Source: Streptomyces sp. SirexAA-E
GTDB lineage: Bacteria > Actinomycetota > Actinomycetes > Streptomycetales > Streptomycetaceae
Direction: 5' to 3'
NCBI RefSeq assembly: GCF_000177195.2
Contig: NC_015953.1
Span: forward strand, 3,162,001 to 3,226,000
Length of the DNA: 64,000 nt
A program made the translations under genes and the position numbers. The notes beneath the pieces were generated by a model. That model was given only the letters and a program-made list of their open reading frames with translations. It was not told the origin of the DNA and did no database searches. Positions 20,091 to 29,124 of the stretch are shown one piece after another (the stretch's first letter is position 1; each line of letters begins with the position of its first letter).

Positions 20091-21188
20091 GTGCACATCG
20101 ACATCGCGGGCCTGCCCCCCGAGCGCATAGTCTTCGAGACCTCCCCCCTCGCCGAGCTGGGCCTGGCCCTGCACGCGCTCTCCGAGCCGGGCCACCACCC
20201 CGGCCTGCACGGCTGGGCGACCGCCACGGCCGCCGCGCTGGAGCCGGACCTCGCGGACCGGCTGCACGAGGCGGACTTCCTCTGGCGGAACACCTTCTCC
20301 GACGTCTTCATGCCGTTCGCCGGGGTCCGCGGCGGCGACGGCAGGACGGGGGCGACCCTCTCCGAGGACCTGGACATCCTGGACCGGCTCGACGACGAGC
20401 GGTTCGTCCTCGCCGCCCTGGAGTTCACCTGCGCGCTGTACTCGGCGGGAGGGCCGTCCCCGCTCACCGACGACAGGACGCGGACCCGCGTCCTGGACCT
20501 CGCGGCGGCCCGGGGGCCGAAGCAGCTGGAGTTCAGCAAGCAGCTCCTCGCCGACCCCGGCTCCACGCGGGCCTGGCTGCGGCGCCTCTTCGAGGACTGC
20601 GACGAGGCCTTCTTCGCCGCCACCTGGCAGCGGGTCCAGGTCCAGCTGTCCGCCGACGCCCGGCACAAGACGGAGGTCCTGCGGCACAAGGGCCTCGCCG
20701 CCGCGCTGGCCGCGGTCTCCGCGGCCCTGTCGCTGGACGAGGAGGCCGGCCGGATCGACATCGACAAGCTGTCGGAGGGCGGCGCCGACGCCACCCGTCT
20801 GGGACTCACCCTCCTCCCGACCAGCTTCGGCTGGCCGCATCTTCAGGTGCTGTACGCCCCGGGTTGGCGTCCGGTGATCCACTACCCGGTGCTCCGTCCC
20901 GAACTGCCCTCCCCCGCCTCCGTCGAGCTGCTCCAGCTCCGCCTGGAGGCGCTGGCCCACCCGATGCGGATGCGGATGTGCCGCAATCTCGCCCGCTCCC
21001 CGTACACCACGGGCGAGCTCGCCGACTCGCACGGCATCACGGCACCCGAGGTGTCCCGGCATCTGTCGGTGCTCAAGAAGGCGGGCCTGATCACCACCCG
21101 CCGACGCGGCCGGTACGTCCTGCACTCCCTGGACCTGACCGTGGTGGCGCGGCTGGGCAGCGACTTCCTGGAGGGCATCCTGCGCTGA
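20091..21188 (+). CDS. ArsR-type winged-helix regulator with large N-terminal DUF5937-like domain
   Basis: 365 aa from GTG 20091, preferred over GTG 20085 because GGAGGGG then has a sensible spacer. Residues about 1-250 form a helical N-terminal domain of the DUF5937 type (begins HIDIAGLPPERIVFETSPLAELG). The C-terminal 90 residues are an ArsR-like winged helix (ALAHPMRMRMCRNLARSPYTTGELADSHGITAPEVSRHLSVLKKAGL). No metal-binding Cys cluster is present, so the ligand is probably not a metal. The large N-terminal domain is presumably the sensor. Function of the family is unknown. Confidence 0.85.
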   Translation: MHIDIAGLPPERIVFETSPLAELGLALHALSEPGHHPGLHGWATATAAALEPDLADRLHEADFLWRNTFSDVFMPFAGVRGGDGRTGATLSEDLDILDRLDDERFVLAALEFTCALYSAGGPSPLTDDRTRTRVLDLAAARGPKQLEFSKQLLADPGSTRAWLRRLFEDCDEAFFAATWQRVQVQLSADARHKTEVLRHKGLAAALAAVSAALSLDEEAGRIDIDKLSEGGADATRLGLTLLPTSFGWPHLQVLYAPGWRPVIHYPVLRPELPSPASVELLQLRLEALAHPMRMRMCRNLARSPYTTGELADSHGITAPEVSRHLSVLKKAGLITTRRRGRYVLHSLDLTVVARLGSDFLEGILR

Positions 21189-21217
21189 ACGGCCGCGTCA
21201 GGGGAGTCGCCCACCGG

Positions 21218-21892
21218 TCAGCCCGCCTGGCCGCCGGCCCTGACCAGCCCGGTCTCGTACGCGAGGACGACCACCTGGACGCGGTCGCGCAGGCCCAGCT
21301 TGGTCAGGATGCGGCCCACGTGCGTCTTCACGGTCGCCTCGGAGAGCACCAGGCGCCCCGCGATCTCGCCGTTCGACAGCCCCTGGGCGACCAGCAGCAT
21401 CACCTCGCGCTCGCGCTCGGTCAGCCGCTCGACGTGCTTGTGCTGCGGTTCCCGGCCGCTGCTGGGCAGCATCGGGGAGAACCGGTCGAGCAGCCTGCGG
21501 GTCGTGGACGGCGCCACCACGGCGTCGCCGCTGTGCACGGAGCGGATCGCGGAGAGCAGTTCGGCGGGCGGCACGTCCTTGAGCATGAAGCCGCTGGCGC
21601 CCGCCTTCAGCCCGGAGAAGGCGTACTCGTCCAGGTCGAAGGTGGTCAGGATGAGCACCTTCGGCGGATCCGTCTGCGCGCAGATGCGCCGGGTCGCCTC
21701 CACGCCGTCCAGCCTCGGCATGCGTACGTCCATCAGCACCACGTCCACGGCCGTCGACCCCAGGGTGTCGATCGCCTCCTGGCCGTCGCCCGCCTCCGCG
21801 ACGATCTCCATGTCGGGCTGGGCGGCGAGCACCATCCGGAAGCCGGTGCGCAGCAGCACCTGGTCGTCGACGAGCATTACGCGGATCGCCAT
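21218..21892 (-). CDS. NarL/LuxR-type response regulator
   Basis: 224 aa. Receiver domain with Asp9-Asp10, phospho-acceptor Asp55 in VVLMDVRMP and Lys105 in MLKDV. The C-terminal LuxR helix-turn-helix (about 150-212) has [22 protein letters not shown] and [16 protein letters not shown]. It lies 61 nt downstream of its histidine kinase on the same strand, forming an ordinary two-component pair. Targets unknown. Confidence 0.93.
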   Translation of the reverse strand: MAIRVMLVDDQVLLRTGFRMVLAAQPDMEIVAEAGDGQEAIDTLGSTAVDVVLMDVRMPRLDGVEATRRICAQTDPPKVLILTTFDLDEYAFSGLKAGASGFMLKDVPPAELLSAIRSVHSGDAVVAPSTTRRLLDRFSPMLPSSGREPQHKHVERLTEREREVMLLVAQGLSNGEIAGRLVLSEATVKTHVGRILTKLGLRDRVQVVVLAYETGLVRAGGQAG

Positions 21893-21953
21893 GAAGGGCC
21901 GTCCTGTCCTTGAGTCCTCGGGGCCGCCGGCCCGCTCCCACCGGCCTGCCGTG

Positions 21954-23162
21954 TCACTGGTTCGCGGGCTTGAGCGGCAGCAGTGCGCTGATCCGGAAGC
22001 CGCCGCCGGGGCGCGGTCCCGCGTCCAGCGTGCCGCCCACCATCCCGACCCGCTCCCGCATACCGATCATGCCGTGGCCCGCGCCGTCCGCCCCGCCGTC
22101 CTCGTACAGCTCGTGCGAGGCGCCCCGGCCGTCGTCCTCGACCAGCAGTCCGAGCCCGTCGTCGAAGTACACCAGCCGCACACTGGCCCCGGCGTCCGGG
22201 CCGCCGTGCTTGCGGGTGTTGGTGAGGGCCTCCTGCACGATGCGGTACGCGGTCAGCTCGACCCCGCTCGGCAGCGGGCGCGGTGTCCCCTCGATCCTGA
22301 AGTCGACCTCCAGGCCCGTCTCCCTGACCTTGCCGACGAGCTCCTCGATCTGCTCGACGTCGGGCTGGGGCACGTACTCGCCGCTCTCCGGGTCGTCGCC
22401 CGTCCGCAGCACGCCGAGCAGCCGGCGCATCTCCGCGAGCGCCTGCCGGCCGGTGCCGGAGATGGTCTCCAGCGCCTGCCGGGCCTGTTCGGGCGAGGCC
22501 TCCATGACGTAGGCGGCGCCGTCGGCCTGCACCACCATCACCGAGACGTTGTGCGCGACGACGTCGTGCAGCTCCCGGGCGATACGGGCGCGCTCGGCGG
22601 CCACGGCGACCTTGGACTGCGCCTCGCGCTCCCGCTCCAGCCGGGCGGCCCGCTCCTCCAGCTGGCTGAAGTAGGCCCGCCGGGTGCGCACCGAGTCCCC
22701 GAGCACCCAGGCCAGGACGAACGGCACGGTCAGCACCACGACGACGAAGACCATCTGCGGCCAGCCGTCCGTCGTCGCCTGCTGCGGCCAGCGCAGCCGC
22801 GAGAGTCCGGCCGCGCAGAGGCTGCAGGCCAGGGCGAGCCGGGACGCCCACCGCTCCCCCACGGAGGCCACGGTGTAGGTGATCACCAGCAGGGCGAAGT
22901 CGGGCACGTCCGGCGACACCCCGAGCAGCAGCTGGGCGAGGCCCGTCCCGATCGCGACCAGCAGCATCCTCTCCGGAGCCCGCCGGCGCAGCGCCACCAC
23001 CGCGCAGAGGCCGACGGCGATCGGCACCGCGGCGACGCGTTCCCGGCCCGTGCCGCTCTGGTCCGCCACGATGGACACGCCGGAGAGCCCGAGGAGCACG
23101 ACAGCCCAGAAGGTGTCGACGCCCGTCGGGTGTCTGCGGATGAAATCGTAGAGGCGCTGCAC
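21954..23162 (-). CDS. NarL-partner sensor histidine kinase (HisKA_3 type)
   Basis: 402 aa. Five or six hydrophobic segments in residues about 15-155 form a membrane sensor without a large external domain. His199 in [17 protein letters not shown] is the phospho-acceptor of a HisKA_3 dimerisation domain. The HATPase has the N box [17 protein letters not shown] and [16 protein letters not shown]. It pairs with the LuxR-type regulator just downstream. A ligand cannot be proposed. Integral membrane kinases of this shape often respond to envelope-active compounds. Confidence 0.92.
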   Translation of the reverse strand: MQRLYDFIRRHPTGVDTFWAVVLLGLSGVSIVADQSGTGRERVAAVPIAVGLCAVVALRRRAPERMLLVAIGTGLAQLLLGVSPDVPDFALLVITYTVASVGERWASRLALACSLCAAGLSRLRWPQQATTDGWPQMVFVVVVLTVPFVLAWVLGDSVRTRRAYFSQLEERAARLEREREAQSKVAVAAERARIARELHDVVAHNVSVMVVQADGAAYVMEASPEQARQALETISGTGRQALAEMRRLLGVLRTGDDPESGEYVPQPDVEQIEELVGKVRETGLEVDFRIEGTPRPLPSGVELTAYRIVQEALTNTRKHGGPDAGASVRLVYFDDGLGLLVEDDGRGASHELYEDGGADGAGHGMIGMRERVGMVGGTLDAGPRPGGGFRISALLPLKPANQ

Positions 23163-23258
23163 GTTACCCAGCGTAGGGACAGCGGATCGGTGCCCGGGTC
23201 AGCCGAAGGGTCGATCCGGGTCCTGGGACCGTACTCCCCAAGGTGGAGACTTGCCTAC

Positions 23259-24251
23259 GTGACGGATGACTGGTGCGGCTGGCGGGAAGCGACTCGGACC
23301 GCTTTGTACGGGGACGGGGGGTTCTACCGGCGTCCGGAAGGGCCCGCGGGCCACTTCCGGACCTCGGTGCACGCGTCCGGACTGTTCGCTTCCGCCGTCG
23401 CCCGGCTGCTGGTCCGTACGGCCCGGGAGCTGGGGAGCGACACGGTCGACCTGGTGGACGTGGGCGCGGGCCGGGGCGAGTTGCTGACGGGTGTACTGGC
23501 GGCACTGCCGTCCGAGGCCCCCTCGCTCACCGTACGGGCGTACGCCGTGGAGATCGCCCCGCGTCCGCCGGGCCTGCGCCCGGACATCACCTGGGGCGCC
23601 GGCATCCCCCAGGGGGCCCGGGGCCTGCTGTTCGCCAACGAGTGGCTGGACAACGTCCCCGCCGACGTCGCCGAGGCCGACGCCGACGGGGTGGCCCGCC
23701 GCGTCCTGGTCCGCCGGTCCGACGGGGCGGAGCGGCTGGGCGATCCGGTGACGGGCGCGGACGCCCGGTGGCTGGAGCGCTGGTGGCCGCTGGCCCGTCC
23801 CGGCGACCGCGCGGAGATCGGCCGCCCCCGTGACGAGGCCTGGGCCGAAGCGGTCGGCTCACTGGCGGGCGGTCTCGCGGTGGCGGTGGACTACGCGCAT
23901 GTACGGGCGGCGAGGCCGCCGTTCGGGACGCTGACCGGCTTCCGGTCGGGGCGCGAGGTACCCCCGGTGCCGGACGGGAGCAGCGACCTGACGGCGCACG
24001 TGGCGCTGGACGCGTGCGCGGCGGCCACGGCGCACCTCGGTGGCGGCGCCGAACTGCTGGACCAGCGCACGGCCCTGCGGGAGCTGGGCGTCAGCGGTGA
24101 ACGGCCGCCGCTCGCCCGGGCGTCCACCGACCCCGCCGGGTACGTCCGGGCGCTGGCCTCGGCGGGCGAGGCGGCCGAGCTGACCGCCCGGGGCGGCCTG
24201 GGCGACTTCGGCTGGCTGCGGCAGTGGGTGACGCCCGGAGTCCGCCCCTGA
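23259..24251 (+). CDS. MidA/NDUFAF7-family SAM-dependent methyltransferase
   Basis: 330 aa from GTG 23259 with GGTGGAG upstream. The SAM-binding motif [13 protein letters not shown] is near residue 67 and the family-typical [11 protein letters not shown] near 127 (compare N-E-L-L/F-D-A-L-P in MidA). The family (DUF185) includes human NDUFAF7, which symmetrically dimethylates an arginine of NDUFS2, the mitochondrial NuoD. The next gene, 32 nt downstream, encodes a NuoD paralogue, so that protein is the obvious candidate substrate. The protein is somewhat shorter than proteobacterial or mitochondrial members. Confidence 0.85.
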   Translation: MTDDWCGWREATRTALYGDGGFYRRPEGPAGHFRTSVHASGLFASAVARLLVRTARELGSDTVDLVDVGAGRGELLTGVLAALPSEAPSLTVRAYAVEIAPRPPGLRPDITWGAGIPQGARGLLFANEWLDNVPADVAEADADGVARRVLVRRSDGAERLGDPVTGADARWLERWWPLARPGDRAEIGRPRDEAWAEAVGSLAGGLAVAVDYAHVRAARPPFGTLTGFRSGREVPPVPDGSSDLTAHVALDACAAATAHLGGGAELLDQRTALRELGVSGERPPLARASTDPAGYVRALASAGEAAELTARGGLGDFGWLRQWVTPGVRP

Positions 24252-24276
24252 CCCGGAGCGGCGCAGGAGGGATACT
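24248..24276 (+). promoter_or_regulatory. Possible promoter for a leaderless nuoD-like message
   Basis: CTGACC (24248-24253) and GATACT (24271-24276) are spaced by 17 nt. The -10 box ends 7 nt before the ATG at 24284, the arrangement of Streptomyces leaderless transcripts. The element overlaps the methyltransferase stop codon. A GGAGG at 24266-24270 is too far (13 nt) to be an ideal ribosome site, which fits leaderless translation as the alternative. Confidence 0.4.
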
Positions 24277-24283
24277 GTCGGGC

Positions 24284-25426
24284 ATGACGGAGACGACGGT
24301 CGGCATCGGCGGCGCGGCAGAGAGCACCGACATGGTGCTCAACATCGGTCCGCAGCACCCCTCCACGCACGGGGTGCTCCGGCTGCGGCTCGTGCTCGAC
24401 GGGGAGCGCGTCCAGCAGGCCGAGCCGGTCATCGGGTACATGCACCGGGGTGCGGAGAAGCTCTTCGAGGCCCGGGACTACCGGCAGATCATCATGCTCG
24501 CCAACCGCCACGACTGGCTGTCGGCCTTCTCCAACGAGCTCGGGGTCGTCATGGCCGTCGAGCGGATGCTCGGCATGGAGGTCCCGGAGCGCGCCGTCTG
24601 GACGCGGACGCTGCTGGCCGAGCTGAACCGGGTCCTGAACCACCTGATGTTCCTCGGCTCCTATCCGCTCGAACTCGGCGGGATCACGCCGATGTTCCAC
24701 GCCTTCCGGGAGCGTGAGGAGCTCCAGGCCGTGATGGAGGAGGTCTCCGGCGGCCGGATGCACTACATGTTCAACCGGGTCGGCGGCCTGAAGGAGGACC
24801 TGCCCGCGGGCTGGCTCGGCCGGGCCCGGGACGCCGTCGCGTCGGTGCGCTCCCGGATGGACGTGTACGACCGGCTGGTCCTCGGCAACGAGATCTTCCG
24901 GGGACGTACCCGGGGCGTCGGTGTCCTGTCCGCCGAGGCCGTGCACGGCTACGGGGTGTCCGGTCCGATCGCCCGCGCCTCGGGGGTCGACTTCGACCTG
25001 CGGCGCGACGAGCCGTACCTGGCGTACGGGGAGCTGGCGGACACCCTGAAGGTCGTCACCCGGAGCGAGGGCGACTGCCTGGCGCGCTTCGAGTGCCTGC
25101 TGGAGCAGACGCACAACGCGCTGGACCTGGCGGACGCCTGCCTGGACCGGATGGCCGACCTGGCGCCCGGCCCCATCAACCAGCGGCTGCCGAAGGTGCT
25201 GAAGGCCCCGGAGGGCCACACCTACGCGTGGACCGAGAACCCGCTCGGCATCAACGGCTACTACCTGGTCTCCACGGGCGAGAAGACCCCGTACCGGCTG
25301 AAGCTGCGGTCCGCGTCGTACAACAACATCCAGGCGCTCACCGAGCTGCTGCCGGGCACGCTCGTGGCCGACATGGTCGCGATCCTGGGTTCGCTCTTCT
25401 TCGTCGTCGGCGACATCGACAAGTAG
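24284..25426 (+). CDS. nuoD2: Stand-alone NuoD-like protein (complex I 49-kDa subunit paralogue)
   Basis: 380 aa from ATG 24284. Clear NuoD/Nqo4 similarity along the whole length: [15 protein letters not shown] (20-34, His29 conserved), [10 protein letters not shown] (51-60), [33 protein letters not shown] and the C-terminal [18 protein letters not shown]. Arg55 aligns with the NDUFS2 arginine dimethylated by NDUFAF7. Where complex I has the quinone-binding Tyr (Thermus Tyr87, in MDYLHSF), this protein has Trp78 (HDWLSAF). No other nuo gene is nearby. It is paired with a MidA-type methyltransferase just upstream. Confidence 0.92.
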   Translation: MTETTVGIGGAAESTDMVLNIGPQHPSTHGVLRLRLVLDGERVQQAEPVIGYMHRGAEKLFEARDYRQIIMLANRHDWLSAFSNELGVVMAVERMLGMEVPERAVWTRTLLAELNRVLNHLMFLGSYPLELGGITPMFHAFREREELQAVMEEVSGGRMHYMFNRVGGLKEDLPAGWLGRARDAVASVRSRMDVYDRLVLGNEIFRGRTRGVGVLSAEAVHGYGVSGPIARASGVDFDLRRDEPYLAYGELADTLKVVTRSEGDCLARFECLLEQTHNALDLADACLDRMADLAPGPINQRLPKVLKAPEGHTYAWTENPLGINGYYLVSTGEKTPYRLKLRSASYNNIQALTELLPGTLVADMVAILGSLFFVVGDIDK

Positions 25427-25429
25427 CCG

Positions 25430-25457
25430 CCGGGGCGCCGGTGACCCGGCGCCCCGG
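25430..25457. terminator. Hairpin between nuoD2 and the convergent membrane gene
   Basis: CCGGGGCGCCGG (25430-25441) and CCGGCGCCCCGG (25446-25457) form a perfect 12-bp stem with the loop TGAC, starting 4 nt after the nuoD2 stop and 6 nt from the end of the opposing gene. Confidence 0.85.
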
Positions 25458-25463
25458 ACCGGG

Positions 25464-26507
25464 CTACGAGGAGACGGCGCTGCGCAGCGGGGCGACGTCC
25501 AGCTGCTCGGTCTCGTCGTGTGCGGTCAGGTCGATGACCTTCCCGACGGCCCGGTTCTCCGCCGTGCCCGTGCGGTGCGCGGCCAGCGCCTCCTCGCCCA
25601 CCACGTCCGCGAGGTCCTCGTTCTGCACGGACTCGATCGCGGTGGCGTCCGACTTCTGCGTACCGAAGAAGTCGAAGCTGCCCTGCGGCACCAGGTGACG
25701 GCGCGCGGCGTACGGGACGACGGCCGAGGCGGCGGGCACGGCGCGGGGCGCCGGCACCGGTGCGGGCCGGGACGCGGGGAGGGCTGCGGGCGGGCGGCGG
25801 TGCTGCTGGTCCTCCGCTCCGGCGACCGCCGCGTGCTTCCCCTTGGCGCCTTCGCCCTCCGTGTCCCGCTCCGCGACGCGCTCGGCCAGATCGCGCCGCC
25901 TGGCCGACTCGGCGGTGCGCCGCGCCTCCTGGAGCGCCGCGTTGCGCGTCAGGTCCGACAGCGCCTGAGCGGCCCTCAGATACGCGGCCGGGGTGGGCGT
26001 GGACCGCGCGGCGGGCAGCTCCCGGGGCGCGGAGGCCTCGATGGCGAGCTGCCGGCGGCCCTCCAGGGCGCTGGCCCGCTCGGTCTCCGCGTTGGCGTAC
26101 CGGCGCAGCAGGGCGGCGTGTTCGCCGCGCAGACCGGCGAGCTCCACCCGCTTGCGGCGCAGTTTCGTCTCCAGCCGGGTGCGCAGTTCGCGTGATTCCT
26201 CGAGGTCGGACTCGAGCTCGGCTATCCGCTCCTCGGTCTTCCACTCGTCGCTGGCCCGTGCACGGGTCAGCTCCGCGACCCGCGTCCCCGCCTCCCGGTC
26301 CCAACTGCGCATCAGACAGGCACCGGTCACTGCGGCGGCGGCCGCGGCGGCCACCAGCCCGCGCAGAACCAGGGGTTCCGCGGGAAGCCAGGCCGCGGCG
26401 GCGCAGACGACCGACACTCCGGCCACCACGGAAGGCGGCAGGATTCTGTGAAGGGGCGGCGAATGGCGGTGACGTCCTCGTGGCATGGCTCGAAATTTAC
26501 CGTGCAT
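25464..26507 (-). CDS. Membrane-anchored coiled-coil protein, unknown function
   Basis: 347 aa from ATG 26507; GTG 26516 or ATG 26486 are possible. Two hydrophobic segments (about 25-42 and 49-65) are followed by a charged helix with heptad character (about 70-160, Glu/Arg/Leu-rich, RIAELESDLEESRELRTR). An Ala/Pro-rich linker and a C-terminal region (FDFFGTQKSDATAIESV...) complete it. The pattern suggests a bitopic or hairpin anchor with a cytoplasmic coiled coil and disordered tail, as in cell-envelope scaffold proteins. No catalytic motif. Its stop faces nuoD2 across a shared terminator. Confidence 0.75.
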   Translation of the reverse strand: MHGKFRAMPRGRHRHSPPLHRILPPSVVAGVSVVCAAAAWLPAEPLVLRGLVAAAAAAAVTGACLMRSWDREAGTRVAELTRARASDEWKTEERIAELESDLEESRELRTRLETKLRRKRVELAGLRGEHAALLRRYANAETERASALEGRRQLAIEASAPRELPAARSTPTPAAYLRAAQALSDLTRNAALQEARRTAESARRRDLAERVAERDTEGEGAKGKHAAVAGAEDQQHRRPPAALPASRPAPVPAPRAVPAASAVVPYAARRHLVPQGSFDFFGTQKSDATAIESVQNEDLADVVGEEALAAHRTGTAENRAVGKVIDLTAHDETEQLDVAPLRSAVSS

Positions 26508-26579
26508 ACGCGCCACTTGGGAGGCCGCCCGGCAATCTGTTCCCCGCCGGTTACCTGCCGGCCCCCTTCACACCGTCCT

Positions 26580-27557
26580 TTACTTCTTGATCAGCCCCTT
26601 CGAGAGCAGATACTCCTCGGCCGCGTCGGCCGGCTTGGCACGCTCCGCGTCGACCTTGCGGTTCAGTTCCGCGAGGTCCTCGGTGGTGAGTGTGTCGCTG
26701 AGCTTCCCGAGCGCGTCGGCGATCTCCTGAGCACCCGCGTCCTTCGCATTGAGCACCGGCAGGACGTTGTCCGCGTTCTGCAGCTTCTTGTCGTCCTCCA
26801 GGAAGACCAGCCCGTCCAGCACCGCGTCCGTGGTGGTCGTCAGGACCAACTGGTCCGTGCCGTCCTTCACCGCCTGCTTGGACTGCGGAGTACCCACTCC
26901 CTTGGGGTCGATGCCGGCGACGTCGATGCCGTACGTCTTCTTCAGTCCGGGCGCGCAGAACGGGCGTATCTCGCACTCGTCACCGGCCGCGATCTTCACG
27001 GCGATCTTCGAACGGCCGAGATCGGAAAGGGTCCGGAGCTTGTTCTTCTCGGCGAATTCCTTCGAGACCGCGAAGGCGTTCTGGTCGACGGCCTTGCCCG
27101 CCGGGAGCACCTTCAGCCCGAGCGGGGTGGCGAGCTTCTCCAGAGCGGCGACGGTGGCCGCCGTGTCTCCGGAGGCGACCGGCTTCTTCTCGGCCTCGGC
27201 GGCGCCGTTGACCTTGGCGTTGAGGAATTCCGCGATGGTCGCCGCGTATTCCGGGACGACGTCGATCTCGCCCTTCTCCAGGGACGGTTCGTAGAGTTCG
27301 CGGTTCTTCACCGTGGTGACCGAGGTGCTGTACCCGGCGTCACCCAGGACCCGTGCGTACAGCTCCGCGAGCACCTTGGACTCGGTGAAGGCGGCGGCGC
27401 CCACGACGAGCGAACCCTTCTTCGCGTCCCCGCCCGAGCCGCCGTCGGAGCCGCCGCCCTTGCCCTGCTCCAGGCTGTCGCCGCCGCAGGCCGCGAGCGA
27501 CCCGGCCAGCACGGCCGCCGTGACGAGCGCACCGGCTGTGCGCGAGGTCCTGCTCAT
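26580..27557 (-). CDS. Glycine betaine/osmoprotectant ABC transporter substrate-binding lipoprotein
   Basis: 325 aa from ATG 27557 with GGAG 9 nt upstream. Lipoprotein signal with lipobox SLAACGG (Cys24), then a Gly/Ser/Asp-rich linker. The OpuAC/ProX-type fold begins KGSLVVGAAAFTESKVLAELYARVL, and the two-lobed betaine-binding region follows (NRELYEPSLEKGEIDVVPEY). It is the last gene of a permease-permease-SBP operon, divergent from the matching ATPase. It captures compatible solutes (glycine betaine, choline or related) outside the cell. Confidence 0.9.
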   Translation of the reverse strand: MSRTSRTAGALVTAAVLAGSLAACGGDSLEQGKGGGSDGGSGGDAKKGSLVVGAAAFTESKVLAELYARVLGDAGYSTSVTTVKNRELYEPSLEKGEIDVVPEYAATIAEFLNAKVNGAAEAEKKPVASGDTAATVAALEKLATPLGLKVLPAGKAVDQNAFAVSKEFAEKNKLRTLSDLGRSKIAVKIAAGDECEIRPFCAPGLKKTYGIDVAGIDPKGVGTPQSKQAVKDGTDQLVLTTTTDAVLDGLVFLEDDKKLQNADNVLPVLNAKDAGAQEIADALGKLSDTLTTEDLAELNRKVDAERAKPADAAEEYLLSKGLIKK

Positions 27558-27615
27558 GATGTTGTTCTCCGTCCGCGGAAAGAAAAAGAGGTCGGCACGG
27601 CCCGGAGGGCCGTGG

Positions 27616-28290
27616 TCATGCGGTCCTGCGGCGACGCAGGGGTGACAGCAGCCGGTCCAGCGCCACGAGGGCGCCCTCCACGACCAGGGCCAGCAGGGCG
27701 ACCAGCACGGCACCGGCGAATACCTGGGCCGTGTCGTACGTGTTGAAGCCGGCGGTGATGATCCGGCCGAGGCCGCCGAGGCCCACCATGGCCGCGATCG
27801 ACGCGGTGGCCACCACCTGCACCGCCGCGGACCGCAGCCCGGTCATGATCATCGGGTAGGCGAGCGGAAGCTCGACCCGCAGGAAGAGCTGCCCGCCGGA
27901 CATACCCATACCCCGTGCGGCCTCGATCACCGACCGGTCCACCTGCCGCATACCGACGTAGGCGTTGGTCAGCAGCGGCGGCACCGCGAACAGCACCAGT
28001 GCGATGACGGTGGGCAGGTAGCCGGAGTTGCGCAACGGCGTCACCATGAACAGGGCCAGCACGGCGAAGACCGGCACCGCCCGGCCCACGTTCGAGAGGT
28101 TGACCGCGAGCGCGCCGCCCTTGCCTATGTGCCCCAGGTACAGGGCGACCGGCAGGGCGAGGGCAGAGGCCACCAGGAGGGCGACCCCGCTGACGTACAG
28201 GTGCTCACCCAGCCGGTGCGTGGCGCCGTTCTCCCCGGCCCAGTTGGCACCGGTGGTCAGCCAGGTCCAGGCTCCCTCGACGACTCCCAT
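27616..28290 (-). CDS. Osmoprotectant ABC transporter permease
   Basis: 224 aa with five to six transmembrane helices. The BPD transporter cytoplasmic loop (EAARGMGMSGGQLFLRVELPLAYP near 128-150) couples to the ATPase. It belongs to the ProW/OpuCB family. It starts 3 nt after the end of the other permease and the two probably form a heterodimer. The lipoprotein gene follows after 58 nt. Confidence 0.9.
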   Translation of the reverse strand: MGVVEGAWTWLTTGANWAGENGATHRLGEHLYVSGVALLVASALALPVALYLGHIGKGGALAVNLSNVGRAVPVFAVLALFMVTPLRNSGYLPTVIALVLFAVPPLLTNAYVGMRQVDRSVIEAARGMGMSGGQLFLRVELPLAYPMIMTGLRSAAVQVVATASIAAMVGLGGLGRIITAGFNTYDTAQVFAGAVLVALLALVVEGALVALDRLLSPLRRRRTA

Positions 28291-28293
28291 GGA

Positions 28294-28992
28294 TCAGCCC
28301 GCCTTCGCCGCCGGGGCCGGGCGCCCCGATATCCGGGTCCACGGTGTGAGCAGGCGCTGCACACCGAGCAGCAACAGGTCGGCGACCACCGCGAGCAGCA
28401 CACAGAGCACGGAGGCGGTGAGGACCTGCGCCTTGAAGAAGCTGGGCAGCGCGTCCTCGATGAGATTGCCCAGGCCGCCCTTGCCGACGAGGGAGCCCAC
28501 CGTGGTCAGCGCGACGGTCGACACCGTGGCGATGCGCAGGCCGGCCATCAACGCGGGCAGGGCGAGCGGGAGTTCCACTTCCCAGAGGAGGCGGGCCGGT
28601 CCGTATCCCATGCCCTTGGCGGCTTCCCGCGCCTCCTGCGGAACGGCTTCGAGGCCCGCCAGGATGTTCCGCACGAGAATGGTCAGCGAATACAGGACCA
28701 GGCCTGTGACGACCAGCGCGGCGGAGAGCCCGAAAAGCGGCAGGAGCAGCGAGAACATCGCCAGCGACGGCACGGTGTAGAGCACGGTGGTCAGCCCCAG
28801 CACCGGTCCCGCGAAATGCCGGCCGCGACGGGCGAGCAGGGCCAGCGGAAATGCCACCAGGAGTCCGATCACCACCGAGATCGCGGTGATCCAGATGTGC
28901 TGGACGACGGCGTCGGTCAACTCGTGACTGCGGGAGCGCAGATACTCCCCGCAGATCCAGTCGTTCGCCACCAGGCAGTTCTGCTCGGCCAT
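28294..28992 (-). CDS. Osmoprotectant ABC transporter permease
   Basis: 232 aa from ATG 28992, preceded by a GGAGGTGGGGG tract; a start at 29061 would add about 23 unsupported residues. Six predicted helices and the coupling loop EAAKGMGYGPARLLWEVELPLALP. First gene of the permease/permease/SBP operon. It shares about 130 nt of upstream DNA with the divergent ATP-binding gene, so both units are likely to respond to the same osmotic signal. Confidence 0.9.
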   Translation of the reverse strand: MAEQNCLVANDWICGEYLRSRSHELTDAVVQHIWITAISVVIGLLVAFPLALLARRGRHFAGPVLGLTTVLYTVPSLAMFSLLLPLFGLSAALVVTGLVLYSLTILVRNILAGLEAVPQEAREAAKGMGYGPARLLWEVELPLALPALMAGLRIATVSTVALTTVGSLVGKGGLGNLIEDALPSFFKAQVLTASVLCVLLAVVADLLLLGVQRLLTPWTRISGRPAPAAKAG

Positions 28993-29124
28993 ACGTCCCC
29001 CACCTCCCGTGTCGCCCTCGTCGATCCGATCACGGGCGACCCTATCCCCGAGCACTGACAATCGCCGAGGCTTTCGTATTCCGGCAACATGTCCTTCACA
29101 CCGTCCGCGTCACAATGGGGAACC

